This document shows positions 1 to 10,999 of a DNA stretch of 64,000 nt, piece by piece. The stretch covers positions 15,144,489 to 15,208,488 of the forward strand of contig OW121742.1 of assembly GCA_933228675.1 (NCBI GenBank), in the 5' to 3' direction. The notes beneath the pieces were generated by a model. It was given only the letters and a program-made list of their open reading frames with translations, did no database searches and was not told where the DNA came from. A program made the position numbers and the translations under genes. Positions within the stretch are counted from its first letter, which is position 1, and every line of letters begins with the position of its first letter. The DNA comes from Stomorhina lunata. Lineage: Eukaryota > Arthropoda > Insecta > Diptera > Rhiniidae.

Positions 1-928
1 TCAAGGATCACTGTCATAAATCCTGTTTATCCTTTTTTCTTTATTCAGAATTTTTCGATTTATCTCCGCTTGAAATTGCTCTACATTTTGGCTTAAGTTA
101 TAAATTTCATTTATTATTTTATACAAATTTTTTTGCTTACAAAAATTGTTTTGCTTTCATAATAGTTTGGTTTGAAAAAATATTTTAAATAGTATTAAAT
201 AAAATATTTTAAATAATTAAATTAAACTTTTGACATTTAATAATTAAAATTATTAAACTTAAATTTTTTTTTTTTTTTTATAACAAATAATTTTGGAGGA
301 TGATAATATGTAATATTTAGAAAATATTAAACACAAAATCAATTTTATAAACAAAAACATACTAAATACAAATTTTAGTTTGAAATTGTCAATATTTCAT
401 CATAACATTTGATCTCAACCGATTGCTATTAAGGGTTGATGTAACCATCATATTCGGGTTTTAGTATCATAAATTCTTCTATCAGTTCATTTCGTTTTTA
501 ACACTTTCGATTACGAAGTACTTGTTACCGTCATTAGTTCGAAACTGATTATAAAAGAATTCTAACACGAATTCCAATAAGTATGTTCGTTTGACTTTTA
601 TAATATTTTACTTTGGTTTGAATTTCACACGATCACCAAATTATTCTTTACCGAATATAGTTAAATATAATGATCTTGAGATTATACTTTCATAATTGTC
701 ATTTCATCACACCTTTTCATAATTGTTAATAAAATTAACATAATTTTCAGCTCTCTATATCCTGATTATGACATCTCACACTATTTGTACGCTTAACCGC
801 CATAAGAAATATGATCTGCAACTCGCCTTTAAGTATACCATTCGATTTGATATCACTTCTGGAGTCTATTTATGATAATGGCCGTCCATCACTCAGGACT
901 GCTGGCTGATGGTGATTTCAGTGTTTTA
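1..928. other. AT-rich noncoding DNA
   Basis: I see no coding region, RNA gene or repeat shared with the rest of the window. It contains homopolymer A/T runs and short diffuse low-complexity stretches. It abuts the first 30-bp satellite array. Confidence 0.6.
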
Positions 929-1692
929 ATTTTTTTATCAAAAATATTTCTATAGAAAATTTTTTTATCAAAAATTTTTCTATAGAAAATTTTTTTATCA
1001 AAAATTTTTCTATAGAAAATTTTTTTATCAAAAATATTTCTATAGAAAATTTTTTTATCAAAAATTTTTCTATAGAAAATTTTTTTTATTAAAAATTTTT
1101 CTATAGAAAATTTTTTTATCAAAAATTTTTCTATAGAAAATTTTTTTATCAAAAATTTTTCTATAGAAAATTTTTTTATCAAAAATTTTTCTATAGAAAA
1201 TTTTTTTATCAAAAATTTTTCTATAGAAAATTTTTTATCAAAAATTTTTCTATAGAAAATTTTTTTATCAAAAATGTTTCTATAGAAAATTTTTTATCAA
1301 AAATTTTTCTATAGAAATTTTTTTTATTAAAATCGAAAATTTTTTATCAAAAATTTTTCTTTGGAAAATTTTTTAACCAAAATTTTTTCATCAAAAATTT
1401 TTCTATAGAAAATTTTTTTGTGAAAATCGAAATTTTTTTTTTATCAAAAATTTTTCTATGGAAAATTTTTTAACCAAATTTTTTATCAAAAATTTTTCTA
1501 TAGAAATTTCTTTTTATCAACAATTTTTCTATAGAAAATTTAAAAATTTTTTGATATAAAAATATTTTTATCGAAAATTTGTACAGAAAAATATTTTTAT
1601 CGAAAAATTTTCTATAAAATCTAATTTTTGTCGAACAATTTTCCAAAGAAAAATATTTTTATTAAAAATGTTTCTATAAAAAAATGTTTGGA
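929..1692 (+). repeat. 30-bp satellite array, TCTATAGAAAA type
   Basis: About 25 tandem units of roughly 30 bp. Each has an AAAAATTTTT block, then CTATAG, then AAAATTTTTTTATC. The first ~12 units are nearly identical, and the array decays into shorter, mutated units after about 1320. The same unit forms the arrays at 41986-44802 and 47446-48202. Long reading frames here encode only the repeat (KKFSIEKFLI and similar) and are not genes. The right end carries a sequence (TTGGATTGAAAATATCTAAA) that also ends the 48-kb array. Confidence 0.95.
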
Positions 1693-1710
1693 TTGAAAAT
1701 ATCTAAAAAT

Positions 1711-2476
1711 AAGCAAGAAAGTGCTATAGTCGGCCAAGCCCGACCATACAATACCCTTCGCCACTAAGGTCAAAGGTGTTATTTTTCCTGTATAAAGAAA
1801 AATATTTGCTAAATTTTGCCACAATACAAGCATTTTCTCAAAACTTATATATTTAAGCGTTTCTGTCATTTGGACTTATATGAGAGCTAGGGTCAAATGT
1901 GAACCGATTATCTCGAAATTTGGCAAATAGATTACAGTTGTTACAAAAGATAAAATTAAATTTCGCATTATCTTCAGATTTACGAAAGTTTTAGTGATTT
2001 TTGTCTTATTTAGTGCCTTTTTAAAGAAAAGTTTATATGGGAGCTATGGTCAAATGTGGACCGATTTTAACGAAATTTGGTACAGTGCTTTTGATTTACA
2101 AAAGCAGTATTTTTTTAAATTTCATAAAAAAAATATTGATATTTGTGGCCAATATATCAATTCCGGGAAGTGGGACCTATGGGAGGTACCATAAATAATG
2201 GCCCGATTTTGACCAATTTCAATAGCCATTGTCCCACTATCAAAAAAGTTATCTGTGCCAAATTTCATCAAACTATCTTTAGAATTACGACCTGTAGTTT
2301 GATTAAAAGGTTTACATGGGGGTCCAGCTAGACGAACGGACGGACGGACGGACATCGCTAAATCGACTCAAAAAGTGATTCTAAGCCTATTGGTATACTA
2401 AAAGGTATTTCTATGCGTTACATACATCAGCATAAACTTATAATACCCTTTCCACCTTTGATGGTGAAGGGTATAA
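1711..2476 (+). mobile_element. Interspersed element family 1, copy 1
   Basis: This is one of at least five clear copies of a ~750-bp element. The left end has a hairpin-forming segment (GTCGGCCAAGCCCGAC) followed by ATACCCTTCGCCAC. The right end is GATGGTGAAGGGTAT, so the two ends carry inverted ATACCCTTC-type repeats. Inside are the modules GGAGCTATGGTCAAATGTGG, GGGAGGTACCATAAATAATG and a GACGGACGGAC microsatellite before ATCGCTAAATCGACTCA. No intact transposase or RT frame is present, so it is non-autonomous. Such sequences are common in fly genomes; I cannot assign a superfamily. Confidence 0.85.
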
Positions 2477-2721
2477 ATATAAAATTGTTTAATACTAGAA
2501 TTTATTTCTGTTTTGAAAGATATTCCCAATATTTACAAAAATATTTCCAATGTTTACAAAAATAATAGTGTCGTGGCAACAATGTTCGAGATTATATTTC
2601 TTTGTTCTCTCGAACCATGTATTTTGTTGCTATAAATTGGATTTTGATTTGTTTCTTGTCTATTTTGTTTTTGTCTTTTCTTTAACAAAGTGGCACCAAC
2701 CAACATCGAAATTTTAACTTA

Positions 2722-2815
2722 ATTTAATACTCGTTTTCATTTTTAATGATCGTGGTATTTACGAACATTAAAAACATTCATCGGCTACTGGTGGTAGGGC
2801 TCCCTGCTCTTGCTT
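2722..2815 (+). repeat. Interspersed repeat shared with 44798-44890
   Basis: Contains TTAATGATCGTGGTATTTAC followed by a TCGGCTACTGGTGGTAGGG segment. The same order, with about 80% identity by eye, occurs at 44798-44890, directly after the large 30-bp array. No internal coding capacity. Confidence 0.7.
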
Positions 2816-2905
2816 AATAGCCTTTCTATCGAAAGAAAAAAAAACATTTTAATCTATGTTTAAGTTAAAGTAAAGTTGTGGCTTTAGATATTATTTCATC
2901 TGCTT

Positions 2906-2928
2906 AAATCGGCGTCAAACGCCGATTT
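2906..2928. other. Perfect 10-bp stem hairpin
   Basis: AAATCGGCGT, loop CAA, ACGCCGATTT. All ten pairs match, and GC content is high against a very AT-rich background. There is no flanking T-run or ORF that would give it a clear role. Confidence 0.6.
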
Positions 2929-3569
2929 CTCAAAGATTATATTTATTGCAACACGTAGAAGTAGAATTTGTAGCAATTAAGTAACAATTTCAAACATTTA
3001 ACAAAATTTAAGTTTTTCTTCGTTTTTTTTTTTTGACAATAAATCATTAATTCATTTTACGAATTTATACGATTAAAATTCTATTTATTGCTCCATATAA
3101 ATAATTTATGAAAATTAAGTTATTATGTATTTGTTTATATAGGTTTTCAGTTCTGAATTCTCAACAGAATTAAAACAGATTTTAATGCAGAAAAAAAAAA
3201 CGAGAAAAAAGTTACCACAAAATGCTATTAATTTTTAATAAAAACTCATTGTGATTTATTTTTGTTACAATTTATAAACAAGTGTTATCAATTTGCATTT
3301 AATTTATTTATTATAATAAATTACAAACAATGCAACGTTTTACAGTGGGTCGTAAAAGAAAGTTGGTAGAAAATTTTAATATAAATGGGGAAAAAATGAA
3401 ATTGGGAAAGATTTCAAACGGACTTTCAAACGTATTTATACGAAAAATCTGCATCAAGCCATCGAAAACCGATTTCAATTCATTACCGTTGTTCTCAATT
3501 CAAGTTATATTACTATTGCTATTAATGAAGATCATTTAGAGTGTGTGTGTGTGTGTGAGTTCAAACAAA

Positions 3570-4446
3570 TTTTTTTTTTTTTTTTAATTTAGGACCAGCA
3601 CTTAGGGGATGACCCCTACTTATGCAATGCATTGTGTTGGAACTAGGAAAATAGGTTATGGGAAGGAGGATAGATGGAGTAGTGTTTATGGACATTTGAT
3701 TTGAATTTACCTATATTGCAACTGGCAGGAAAAATTTCTGCGGGAAGCGAATTCCACATACGAACTGTACGACTAAAGAACGAATTTTCTCTGTAGTGTG
3801 TTGTTCGGTCTACCGGCCAATCGATCACAAAGGAATGTGCTCTGGCAGAATGACGTGTGTTGCGTAAAAAAGTTCGAGTTTCGGGAACGAGTTCCCTGAT
3901 TTCGTTAGAGCACATTCCAAAGTAGTAACGATAGAACAGTGAGACACAACCCACATTGCGACGGTGCTCCAGTGAATCAATAGAGTTGGATACCCTACTG
4001 TCACCGATGAGCACTTTCGCCCTCTCTTGCACTCGGTCGAGAAGCTACAAAATAGACTTTGAAGCACCGGCCCATACATGAGAGTTGTATTCCATTTTCG
4101 GTCGGATGTAGGTGTTGTAAATAGTAAGGAGATCAGAAGAAGTGAAGTATCTCTTACACCGTTTTAGAAAACCGAGGCACTTGAATGCTTCTTTCGACAC
4201 TTGAAAGATATGCTTTGTCCAACGCATATCACATTGTATTCTCATGCCTAGAACATCAAGAGCATCTGATTCCTCAATATGTACACCACCCATTAATACA
4301 GATGAAGTAACATGATTTGCCGTGCGTTTATGCGTAAGCATACAACATTGAGTTTTCCGCGCATTAAAATTAACTCTATTCGCACGACCCCATTCTGAAA
4401 TTGTTTCTAAATCGCGGTTTAATGATTCATTCATGTTTTGTCTCAT
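3570..4446 (-). pseudogene. 5'-truncated Jockey-like non-LTR retrotransposon, RT C-terminal part
   Basis: Minus-strand reading from 4446 to 3643 encodes the C-terminal third of a Jockey-superfamily reverse transcriptase. It has the DLETISEWG..N.V.FN..KTQ region, the IYNTYIRPKMEYNSHVWAG block, then DRVQERAKVLIGD, and the typical WNSLPAEIFP..CNIGKFKSN tail. One in-frame TAG (plus-strand 4045-4047) interrupts an otherwise continuous frame of about 268 codons, so this is a fairly young but inactive copy. It ends in a 3' poly-A (poly-T at 3570-3585 on plus). The EN domain and RT catalytic palm are missing through 5' truncation near 4450. Assignment to Jockey rather than CR1 is by resemblance only. 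Confidence 0.85.
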
Positions 4447-4619
4447 AGTTCACTGCACGATTAAAATGATCATTTATGATATCACTTATGTGTCAAAAAT
4501 GATCTTTTTGTGTAAGAAAATGGTACCCTTCATGTGACTCTTCACAACGAGGGTTTAATGACTCGTTTTGCTGATTAGAATATGACTATACACATTTTGC
4601 TAGATTTGTAAATTAAAAA
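4447..4619. repeat. Fragment of a repeat also seen at 5640-6160
   Basis: Shares ACTCATTTTGCTGAT-like and GCACGAT-like segments with the 5.6-6.2 kb tandem repeat. It probably belongs to the same locus, split by later insertions (SINE-like copy and family 1 element). Similarity is patchy. Confidence 0.4.
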
Positions 4620-4682
4620 AAAGAAAAAAGCTTTTTATTACTCAATACAGTCTATTTTCATCTATCTATTTTTATTTTAGAA

Positions 4683-4806
4683 CACGTCATATCTATTTTC
4701 AGAACAGTGAAGTTGCGTTAACAATTACAGAAATTGATATTGCCGAGATAGAATATGATATGTTATGCTTAGTAGTCGACGCGCTAACCAACTAAGCCAC
4801 ATCACC
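4683..4806 (-). mobile_element. tRNA-derived SINE-like copy A1
   Basis: On the minus strand the sequence starts GGGTGATGTGGCTTAGTTGG and contains TGGCTTAGTTGG, an exact pol III A-box (plus 4788-4799). Then come GTTAGCGCGTCGACTACTAA and GCATAACATATCA. The body up to CACGTCATATCTATTTT matches a second copy at 34328-34565. The B-box region is mutated here and a segment is deleted relative to the other copy. It is a SINE or tRNA-derived repeat, not a functional tRNA. Confidence 0.65.
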
Positions 4807-4855
4807 CATAATGAGATACAAGTCTTTTTGTGGCATTTTTTTTATCACCTAAAAT

Positions 4856-5610
4856 AACTAAGAAAGTGCTATAGTCGGTCAAGCTCGACCATACGATACC
4901 CTTCACCACTAAGGTCAAAGGTGTTCTTTTTCCTGTATAAAGACAAATATTTGCTAAATGTTGCCATCATACAAACATATTCTCAAAACTTATACATTTA
5001 AGCTGTTTTCGTCATTTGAACTTATATGAGAGCTAGGGTCAAATGTGGGCCGATTATCTCGAAATTTGGCAAATTGATTACAGTTGTTACAAATGTTATG
5101 TTTGCAAAAAATAAATTCGCATTATCTTCGGATTTACGAGCGTTTTAGTGAATTTTGTCTCATTTAGTGCGTTTTGAGAAAAGAGTTCGTATGGGAGCTA
5201 TGGTCAAATGTGGACCGATTTTAACGAAATTTGGTACAGTGATTTAAGTTTATATAAGAAGTATTCGTTTCAAATTTCATGAACAAATTTTGATTTTTGT
5301 GGCCAATACATCAATTCCGGGAAGTGGGATCTATGGGAGGTACCATAAATAATGTACCGATTTTGACGAATTTCAATAGCCATGGTCCCATTATCTGTGC
5401 CAAATTTCATCAAATTATCTTTAGAATTGCGACCTGTACTTTGATTACAAGGTTTACATGGGGGTCCAGCCAGCCAGACGGACGGATGGACATCGCTAAA
5501 TCGACTCAGAAAGTGATTCTAAGCCTAATATTTCTATATATTTCTATACGTTACATACATCATCACAAACTTATAATACCCTTTCCACCTATGGTGGTGA
5601 ATGGTATAAA
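4856..5610 (+). mobile_element. Interspersed element family 1, copy 2
   Basis: Full-length copy with the same ends as copy 1: AGAAAGTGCTATAGTCGGTC at the left and ATGGTGGTGAATGGTATAA at the right. It carries all internal modules, including GACGGACGGATGGACATCGC. An apparent 112-codon frame (5297-5635) runs through the modules, but related frames in other copies are not conserved, so I treat it as noncoding. Confidence 0.85.
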
Positions 5611-5639
5611 TATAATAGTTATATTAAGCACATGATACT

Positions 5640-6160
5640 AGATTATTTGTGCTATTTGTAACTAGTCGCTTTCTAAGCGCCTATGAATCTTTTTGTATAC
5701 TTTTTTGATCACCAAACTGATTGCACACATTTTGCTTTCAAATAGTCGCTTTTAAATTCTTGTTTTGAGTCTTTTTTTGGCCTTTTTTGATTAGCACACT
5801 GATTAAAATAACATAAAAAGCGGTCGTATTGGGATCGTTTGCACGATAAGATTTTGACTGCACACATGTTGCAAGTATTGTTTGTGTTTTTGTAAACTAG
5901 TCATTTTCTAAGCATTTTAAGAAGTCTTTTTGGAATCTTTTTTAGATCACAGTGGTATTAGGATCGTTTGCACGATAAGATTTTGACTGCACACATGTTG
6001 CAAGAATTGTTTGTGCTTTTGTAAACAAGTCGTTTTCTAAGCAATTTAAGGAGTCTTTTTGGAATCTTTTTTAGATAGCCAAGCGGATTAATGAGTTTTT
6101 GATCATCTATACGAATCTCAAAAGACTCATTTTGCTGATATTATCGTCAACAATCACCAA
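5640..6160 (+). repeat. 126-bp tandem repeat, about three units
   Basis: The segment beginning TATTGGGATCGTTTGCACGA at 5826 recurs at 5952 (TATTAGGATCGTTTGCACGA), giving a 126-bp period with about 90% identity. A more diverged unit precedes it from about 5650. Each unit contains GACTGCACACATGTTGCAAG and TCTTTTTGGAATCTTTTTTA. No coding capacity. Confidence 0.8.
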
Positions 6161-7199
6161 ATTGCTAGCTGGGAAGAGAGTAATTATTGTCAATATTACA
6201 ACAAAATGTTATTGCAAGTAGTTGTGCTTTCCGATTTGAATTGATTTCTTACTATATAATCATTTGAAGCAGCTGTAGAATTATTTTTGTAAAAGACTTT
6301 ATAATTTAATATAATTGTTAATAAAGTCATGTTAACTCGCATAGTCGTAATATTAAAAACTAATTAAAATAATTTATTCACACATATGAATTTATAGTTT
6401 TAAAATAGATGTGGGATTTTTTTTTATTTACTAACTAATAAATTAAATATTTATTATTATCAATAACTGCTTGAATGAGTTTTTTAATTGTAAAAATTTT
6501 AGTAACTCTGTTAAAGGCAGGTGGTAGACATAAAAACGTCATTTAAAATGTAACAACTGAAAAAACATAAATTTATTAATACATTATTGGTCCCAGAGGA
6601 CCGGGGTAAAGAATGTGGGTTATACTTAGGTTAATTGGTGACATATGTACTTAATATATCTGTGGCTTGGTGCTAAAAGGGCCAATGCCAAAAAAGATAG
6701 TTTTGAGAAAATTTGATTCCAGAAAAACTTTTATATATCTGTTCTGAGTTAAGTTAGAGGTTAGCTATTTTAGCCAAATTAAAGTGAGTAAAGAAGGGAT
6801 GCAATGATTAACTCAAAACAGCAAAAAAAAATGACATTGGCCCTTTAAGCACCAAGCCACAAATATAAAGAACACTTTTATTAAAAACAATAAAAATAAT
6901 TTTTGCAAAAATTCCATCATTTCATTAATTTTTTTTTCTCAAAGTTCTTATTACAAAATTCTACTCTTAGCTAAACTTTAGACTTTTCGTTTCTTCCCAA
7001 AAAATTTAGTTTTCAAGTGAAATTCGTCTTTCAGAAAAATTTCGTACTTACTTCAAAAAAATAAAATTTTAAAAGCAAATATAGCTTTCTAACGCAATTT
7101 CGAAGTTAAGCCTAAAATTATAAAGTCCGTTTTTATAACTGAAAACTTAGAATCAAAATAGGACAAATCCGAGTTTTTAAAATATGAAAAGAAGAAATA
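6161..7199. other. AT-rich noncoding DNA around a short inverted-repeat element
   Basis: No gene is seen. The only structure is the inverted-repeat element at 6661-6861; the rest is A/T-rich low-complexity sequence. Confidence 0.5.
6661..6861. mobile_element. MITE-like element with 27-bp terminal inverted repeats
   Basis: The left end begins TGTGGCTTGGTGCTAAAAGG (6661-6687). The right end (6835-6861) is its reverse complement over 27 bp with one mismatch. The ~200-bp length and lack of coding capacity fit a miniature inverted-repeat element. Flanks on both sides are AATATA-like, so the exact target duplication is uncertain. Confidence 0.75.
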
Positions 7200-8300
7200 T
7201 TGAGAATTTTTGAAAAAAAAAAAAAAATTGGAAACAAATATGTATTTTTTCTAGTTATAATAAAAGGAAACATTGCTAGCAACATGTTGCCAAGGAAAGC
7301 TGTAACTCAACAAAATAAAGTTTTCTTTAAAAAAAATATCTTATCATTTTTCAACTACAATAATCATGGTAGCAACATGTTGCCAAGGAAAAAATATGAC
7401 TTTATTTGACAAACAAATGACACAAACATTCCTGATGATAAGTAAGCAAAATATGCTTCGTTCTTGTTGGTGGCAACAGTGGAAACAAATTAATAAGGAA
7501 AATATGTTGCTGCAACATGTTACCAAAGAAATAAACCTTAAAAATTCAGGTTTCTTTACAATTTTTTTAAAATATATTAAGGTTAATTGAGAATTTGTAA
7601 CAAAATTTGGGAAACAACTATGTATTTTTGCTGATTATTATTAAAGGTGATGTTGCTAGCTACATGTTGCCAAGCAAAAAGTGTATCTCAATTAATTAAA
7701 CATTTTTGTCTAACTCCAAAAAACAAATTATTATTATTTTTCACAACAATAATCATATAAGTAAAATGTTGCCAAGGAAAACATTTGCCTAAATCTGACA
7801 AATTTGGATATCTTTACTTATAACTTTAATTTAAAATTTAGTTCAAAAATATAAGACACAAAAATTACTGATGATTGATTAAAATTTGGGAAACAAATGT
7901 ATATTTTTGCTGGTTACTATAGGAGAAAATGTTGCTATCTACATGTTACCAAGGAAAAGATGTAATTCAATAAAATAATTTTTTTTTATACATTTCCAAA
8001 AAAAATTGTCATTAATATTTTACTTCAGTAATCATGTAAGCAACATGATGCCAAGGATAAAATGTAATCTGACAAACTTGGGTACTTCACTTATAAGATT
8101 AGGTTAAAATTTAGTTCAAAAATATAAGACACAAACATGATGACTGATGATGACTGATTAAAATTTGGGAAACAAAAATGTGTTCTTGCTGATTCATATG
8201 AAAGGTGATACTGCTAGCGACATGTTGCTAAGGCATGTCGGTGGCCAAAACGGAGTTGTAGCAGCCGTTTTTTCCTTAAAATATCTTTATAGGCACGAAA
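7200..8300 (+). repeat. Tandem ~280-380-bp repeat centred on CAACATGTTG
   Basis: Units begin near 7232, 7614, 7890 and 8170 with GGAAACAAATATGTATTTTT-like sequence. They continue to TTGCTAGCAACATGTTGCCA and then GGAAAA. At least eight GCAACATGTTGCCAAGG-like motifs (for example 7275, 7369, 7507, 7656, 7935, 8213) occur in the cluster. The core GGCAACATGTTGCC is a perfect palindrome. The cluster runs straight into the 29-bp satellite array. Short ORFs here are fortuitous. Confidence 0.75.
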
Positions 8301-8319
8301 TTCGATATGACCTTCCACC

Positions 8320-9713
8320 ACTAATTTTCGAAAAAAATTCTATAAATAGTTAGGTTTCGAAAAATTTCCTATAAATAGTAAATTTTCTAAAAATTTCCTA
8401 TAAATAGTCAATTTTCGAAAAATTTCCTATAAATCGTCAATTTTTGAAAAATTTCCTATAAATAGTCAATTTTCGAAAAATTTTGTATAAGCAAAAAATT
8501 TTCGAAAAATTTCCTTTAGATTGTCAATTTTCTAAAAATTTCCTATAAATATTAAATTTTCGAAATATTTCCTATAAATAGTCAATTTTCGAAAAATTTT
8601 CCTATAAATAGTCAATTTTCGAAAAATTTTCTACAAATAGTCAATTTTCGAAAAATTTCCTATTAAAAGTAAATTTTTGAAAAATTTCCTTTAAATAGTC
8701 AATTTTCGAAAAATTTCCTATAAAAAGTCAATTTTAGAAAAATTTCCTATAAATAGTCAATTTTCGAAAAATTTCCTATAAATAGTCAATTTCCGAAAAA
8801 TTTCCTATAATAAGTCAATTTTCGAAAAATTTAATATAATAATAAATTTTCGAAAAATTTCCTATAAATAGTCAATTTTTGAGATATAGTCAATTTTCGA
8901 AAAATTTCCTATAGTCAATTTTTGAAAAATTTCCTATAAATAGTAAATTTTCGAAACATTTCCTATAAATTGTCAATTTTCGAAAAATTTCCTATAAATT
9001 GTCAATTTTCGAATAATTTCCTATAAATAGTCAATTTTTGAGATATTTTCTATAAATAGTCAGTTTTCGAAAAATTTCCTATAGTCAATTTTTGAAAAAT
9101 TTCCTATAAATAGTAAATTTTCGAAACATTTCCTATAAATTGTCAATTTTCGAAAAAATTTCCTATAAATTGTCAATTTTCGAAAAATTTCCTATAAATA
9201 GTCAATTTTTGAGATTATTTTCTATAAATAGTCAATTTTCGAAAAATTTCCTATAGTCAATTTTGAAAAATTTCCTATAAATAGTAAAATTTCGAAACAT
9301 TTCCTATAAATTGTCAATTTTCGAAAAATTTCCTATAAATAGTCAATTTTCGAAAAATTTCCTATAAATAGTAAATTTTCGAAAAATTTCTTATAAATAG
9401 TCAATTTTTGAGATATTTTCTATAAATAGGCAATTTCGAAAAGTTTCCTATAGTCAATTTTTGAAAAATTTCCTATAAATAGTAAATTTTCGAAACATTT
9501 CCTATAAATTGTCAATTTTTGAAAAATTTCCTATAAATTGTCAATTTTCGAAAAATTTCCTATAAATTGTCAATTTTCAAAAATTTCCTATAAATAGTAA
9601 ATTTTCGAAAAATTTCTATAAAAAGTAAATTTTCGAAAAATTTCCTTAAATAGTCAATTTTCGAAAAATTTTCTATAAATAGTAAATTTCCGAAAAATTT
9701 TCCTTTAAATAGA
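8320..9713 (+). repeat. 29-bp satellite array, plus orientation
   Basis: About 48 units of roughly 29 bp: TTTCCTATAAATAGTCAATT then TTCGAAAAA. Variants replace GTC with GTA, and TTCG with TTTG. Local higher-order structure is visible: a block including TTTGAGATATTTTCTATAAA and a shortened CCTATAGTCAATTTTTG unit recurs at about 8880, 9040, 9200 and 9405. Each unit contains TATAAATA on the plus strand. Confidence 0.95.
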
Positions 9714-10999
9714 AAAACCTTATAGAAATTCATTTATGTCCAACCTTTTCTCAGTTTGAAATTACAATTTGCAATTGTAGGGCATCAAATTGTTATGTTT
9801 AAAACTAAATTTAATCTACTTATTTAATTTATATTTTATTTACATAACGAACTTTATGCAATTTTATATTTATTATAAAAAAATTTTTATACCTTAATTT
9901 ATTTTAAAATAAAAATTTATATTTATATTTGTTTAAAATTTAAATGATTTTCATGGCACAGAATGAAACAAAAAATCAAATTAATGCTATACACGATTTC
10001 GAAGCCACAGCAAAAATAATACTTAAGCTAAGTTCACACTAAGGACATTTTGTTGAATAATTTGTTTATATGAGGGTAAAAAGTTGTGATACGTTTAAAG
10101 TCTGAGTTGGAAATCTAGGGAAAATGTTTTTAGCTAAGATTAAGTAAAACCAAAATAAGCTAATGTGAACTTAGCTTTAACAATAAGTGCAAAATGAGTA
10201 GAAAAAAACCTCATAATAATACAATTTACAATTATTTCTGCATTTTTTATTTATTCGATATTTTTTTTTTGTTAATAATTTCAACATTATTGTCACACTA
10301 TTTAAATATTTTATTATTATATTGTAAATTTTTAATAAAATTAAAGAAAAAAAGAAACTCTTGATTTTTTAAACTTTTTTTCCATAATACAATATTTTGC
10401 AGATAATTTTATTTTATTTTTTTTGTTTAACAATCAGCCTGTTTTTATATTTATTTATTACAAATAAGCCATATCATTATTATTTAGCCACATAAAAATG
10501 TTGGCAATTTCAGCAAAAATAATTTGCATACACAAGATGGTTTCAATGAATTGTTCAGAAAATTGAAATGAAAATATTGCAGCAAAAAAAAAAATCGAAA
10601 TATTAAAATTAAATAACAATAATGTTAATAAGTTTTGTTATTTTTCTTTTGTATTCAAGCACACGATTTCATTTTATTTTAAAACTCACATAAATATTTT
10701 TAAATAAATAATTTTATATAATTTTTATTTTTTTTTGGGTGATTTTTAAAATGAATACGCAAATGGAAAAAGAAAAAAGATGGAAATAAATAAAATATTA
10801 AAATGCTTAAATGTGCATTTAAATATTTATTATAAAAATCGTTTTTTTTTTCCTCTTTTTGCGAATATAGAAAAATCTGGAAAAAAAAACTTAAATACAC
10901 AAGAATTTAATATTTACGAGGTTTCAAATAAATAACTAAAGTTTATAAACGACTATTTTATGTTGGATTTTAACAAATTTTCTGTTCAGATTTTAAGTA
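9714..10999. other. AT-rich noncoding DNA with one MITE-like element
   Basis: No gene. The region is very rich in A/T homopolymers, has no shared satellite, and includes the inverted-repeat element at 10023-10180. A 66-codon minus-strand frame at 10700-10900 is low-complexity and not credible as a gene. Confidence 0.5.
10023..10180. mobile_element. MITE-like element, TTAAGCTAAGTTCAC ends
   Basis: The left end TTAAGCTAAGTTCACACTAA and the right end (reverse complement TTAAAGCTAAGTTCACATTA) form imperfect terminal inverted repeats of about 20 bp around a ~155-bp noncoding body. TTAA lies at both extreme ends, compatible with a TTAA or TA target duplication. Confidence 0.7.

Larger units (their letters stand above)
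2477..3569. other. Noncoding DNA with small hairpin and GT repeat
   Basis: No gene is visible. It holds a repeat shared with 44.8 kb (2722-2815), a perfect hairpin (2906-2928) and a (GT)n microsatellite at about 3539-3556. A 69-codon frame at 3330-3539 has no recognisable domain and is probably fortuitous. Confidence 0.5.

Noticed and set aside
2122..2355. Overlapping small frames in family 1 copies (also 5297-5635, 37596-37787, 50900-51139)
   Set aside because: Frames differ in length and end position among copies and show no protein-level conservation, so they are noncoding element modules.
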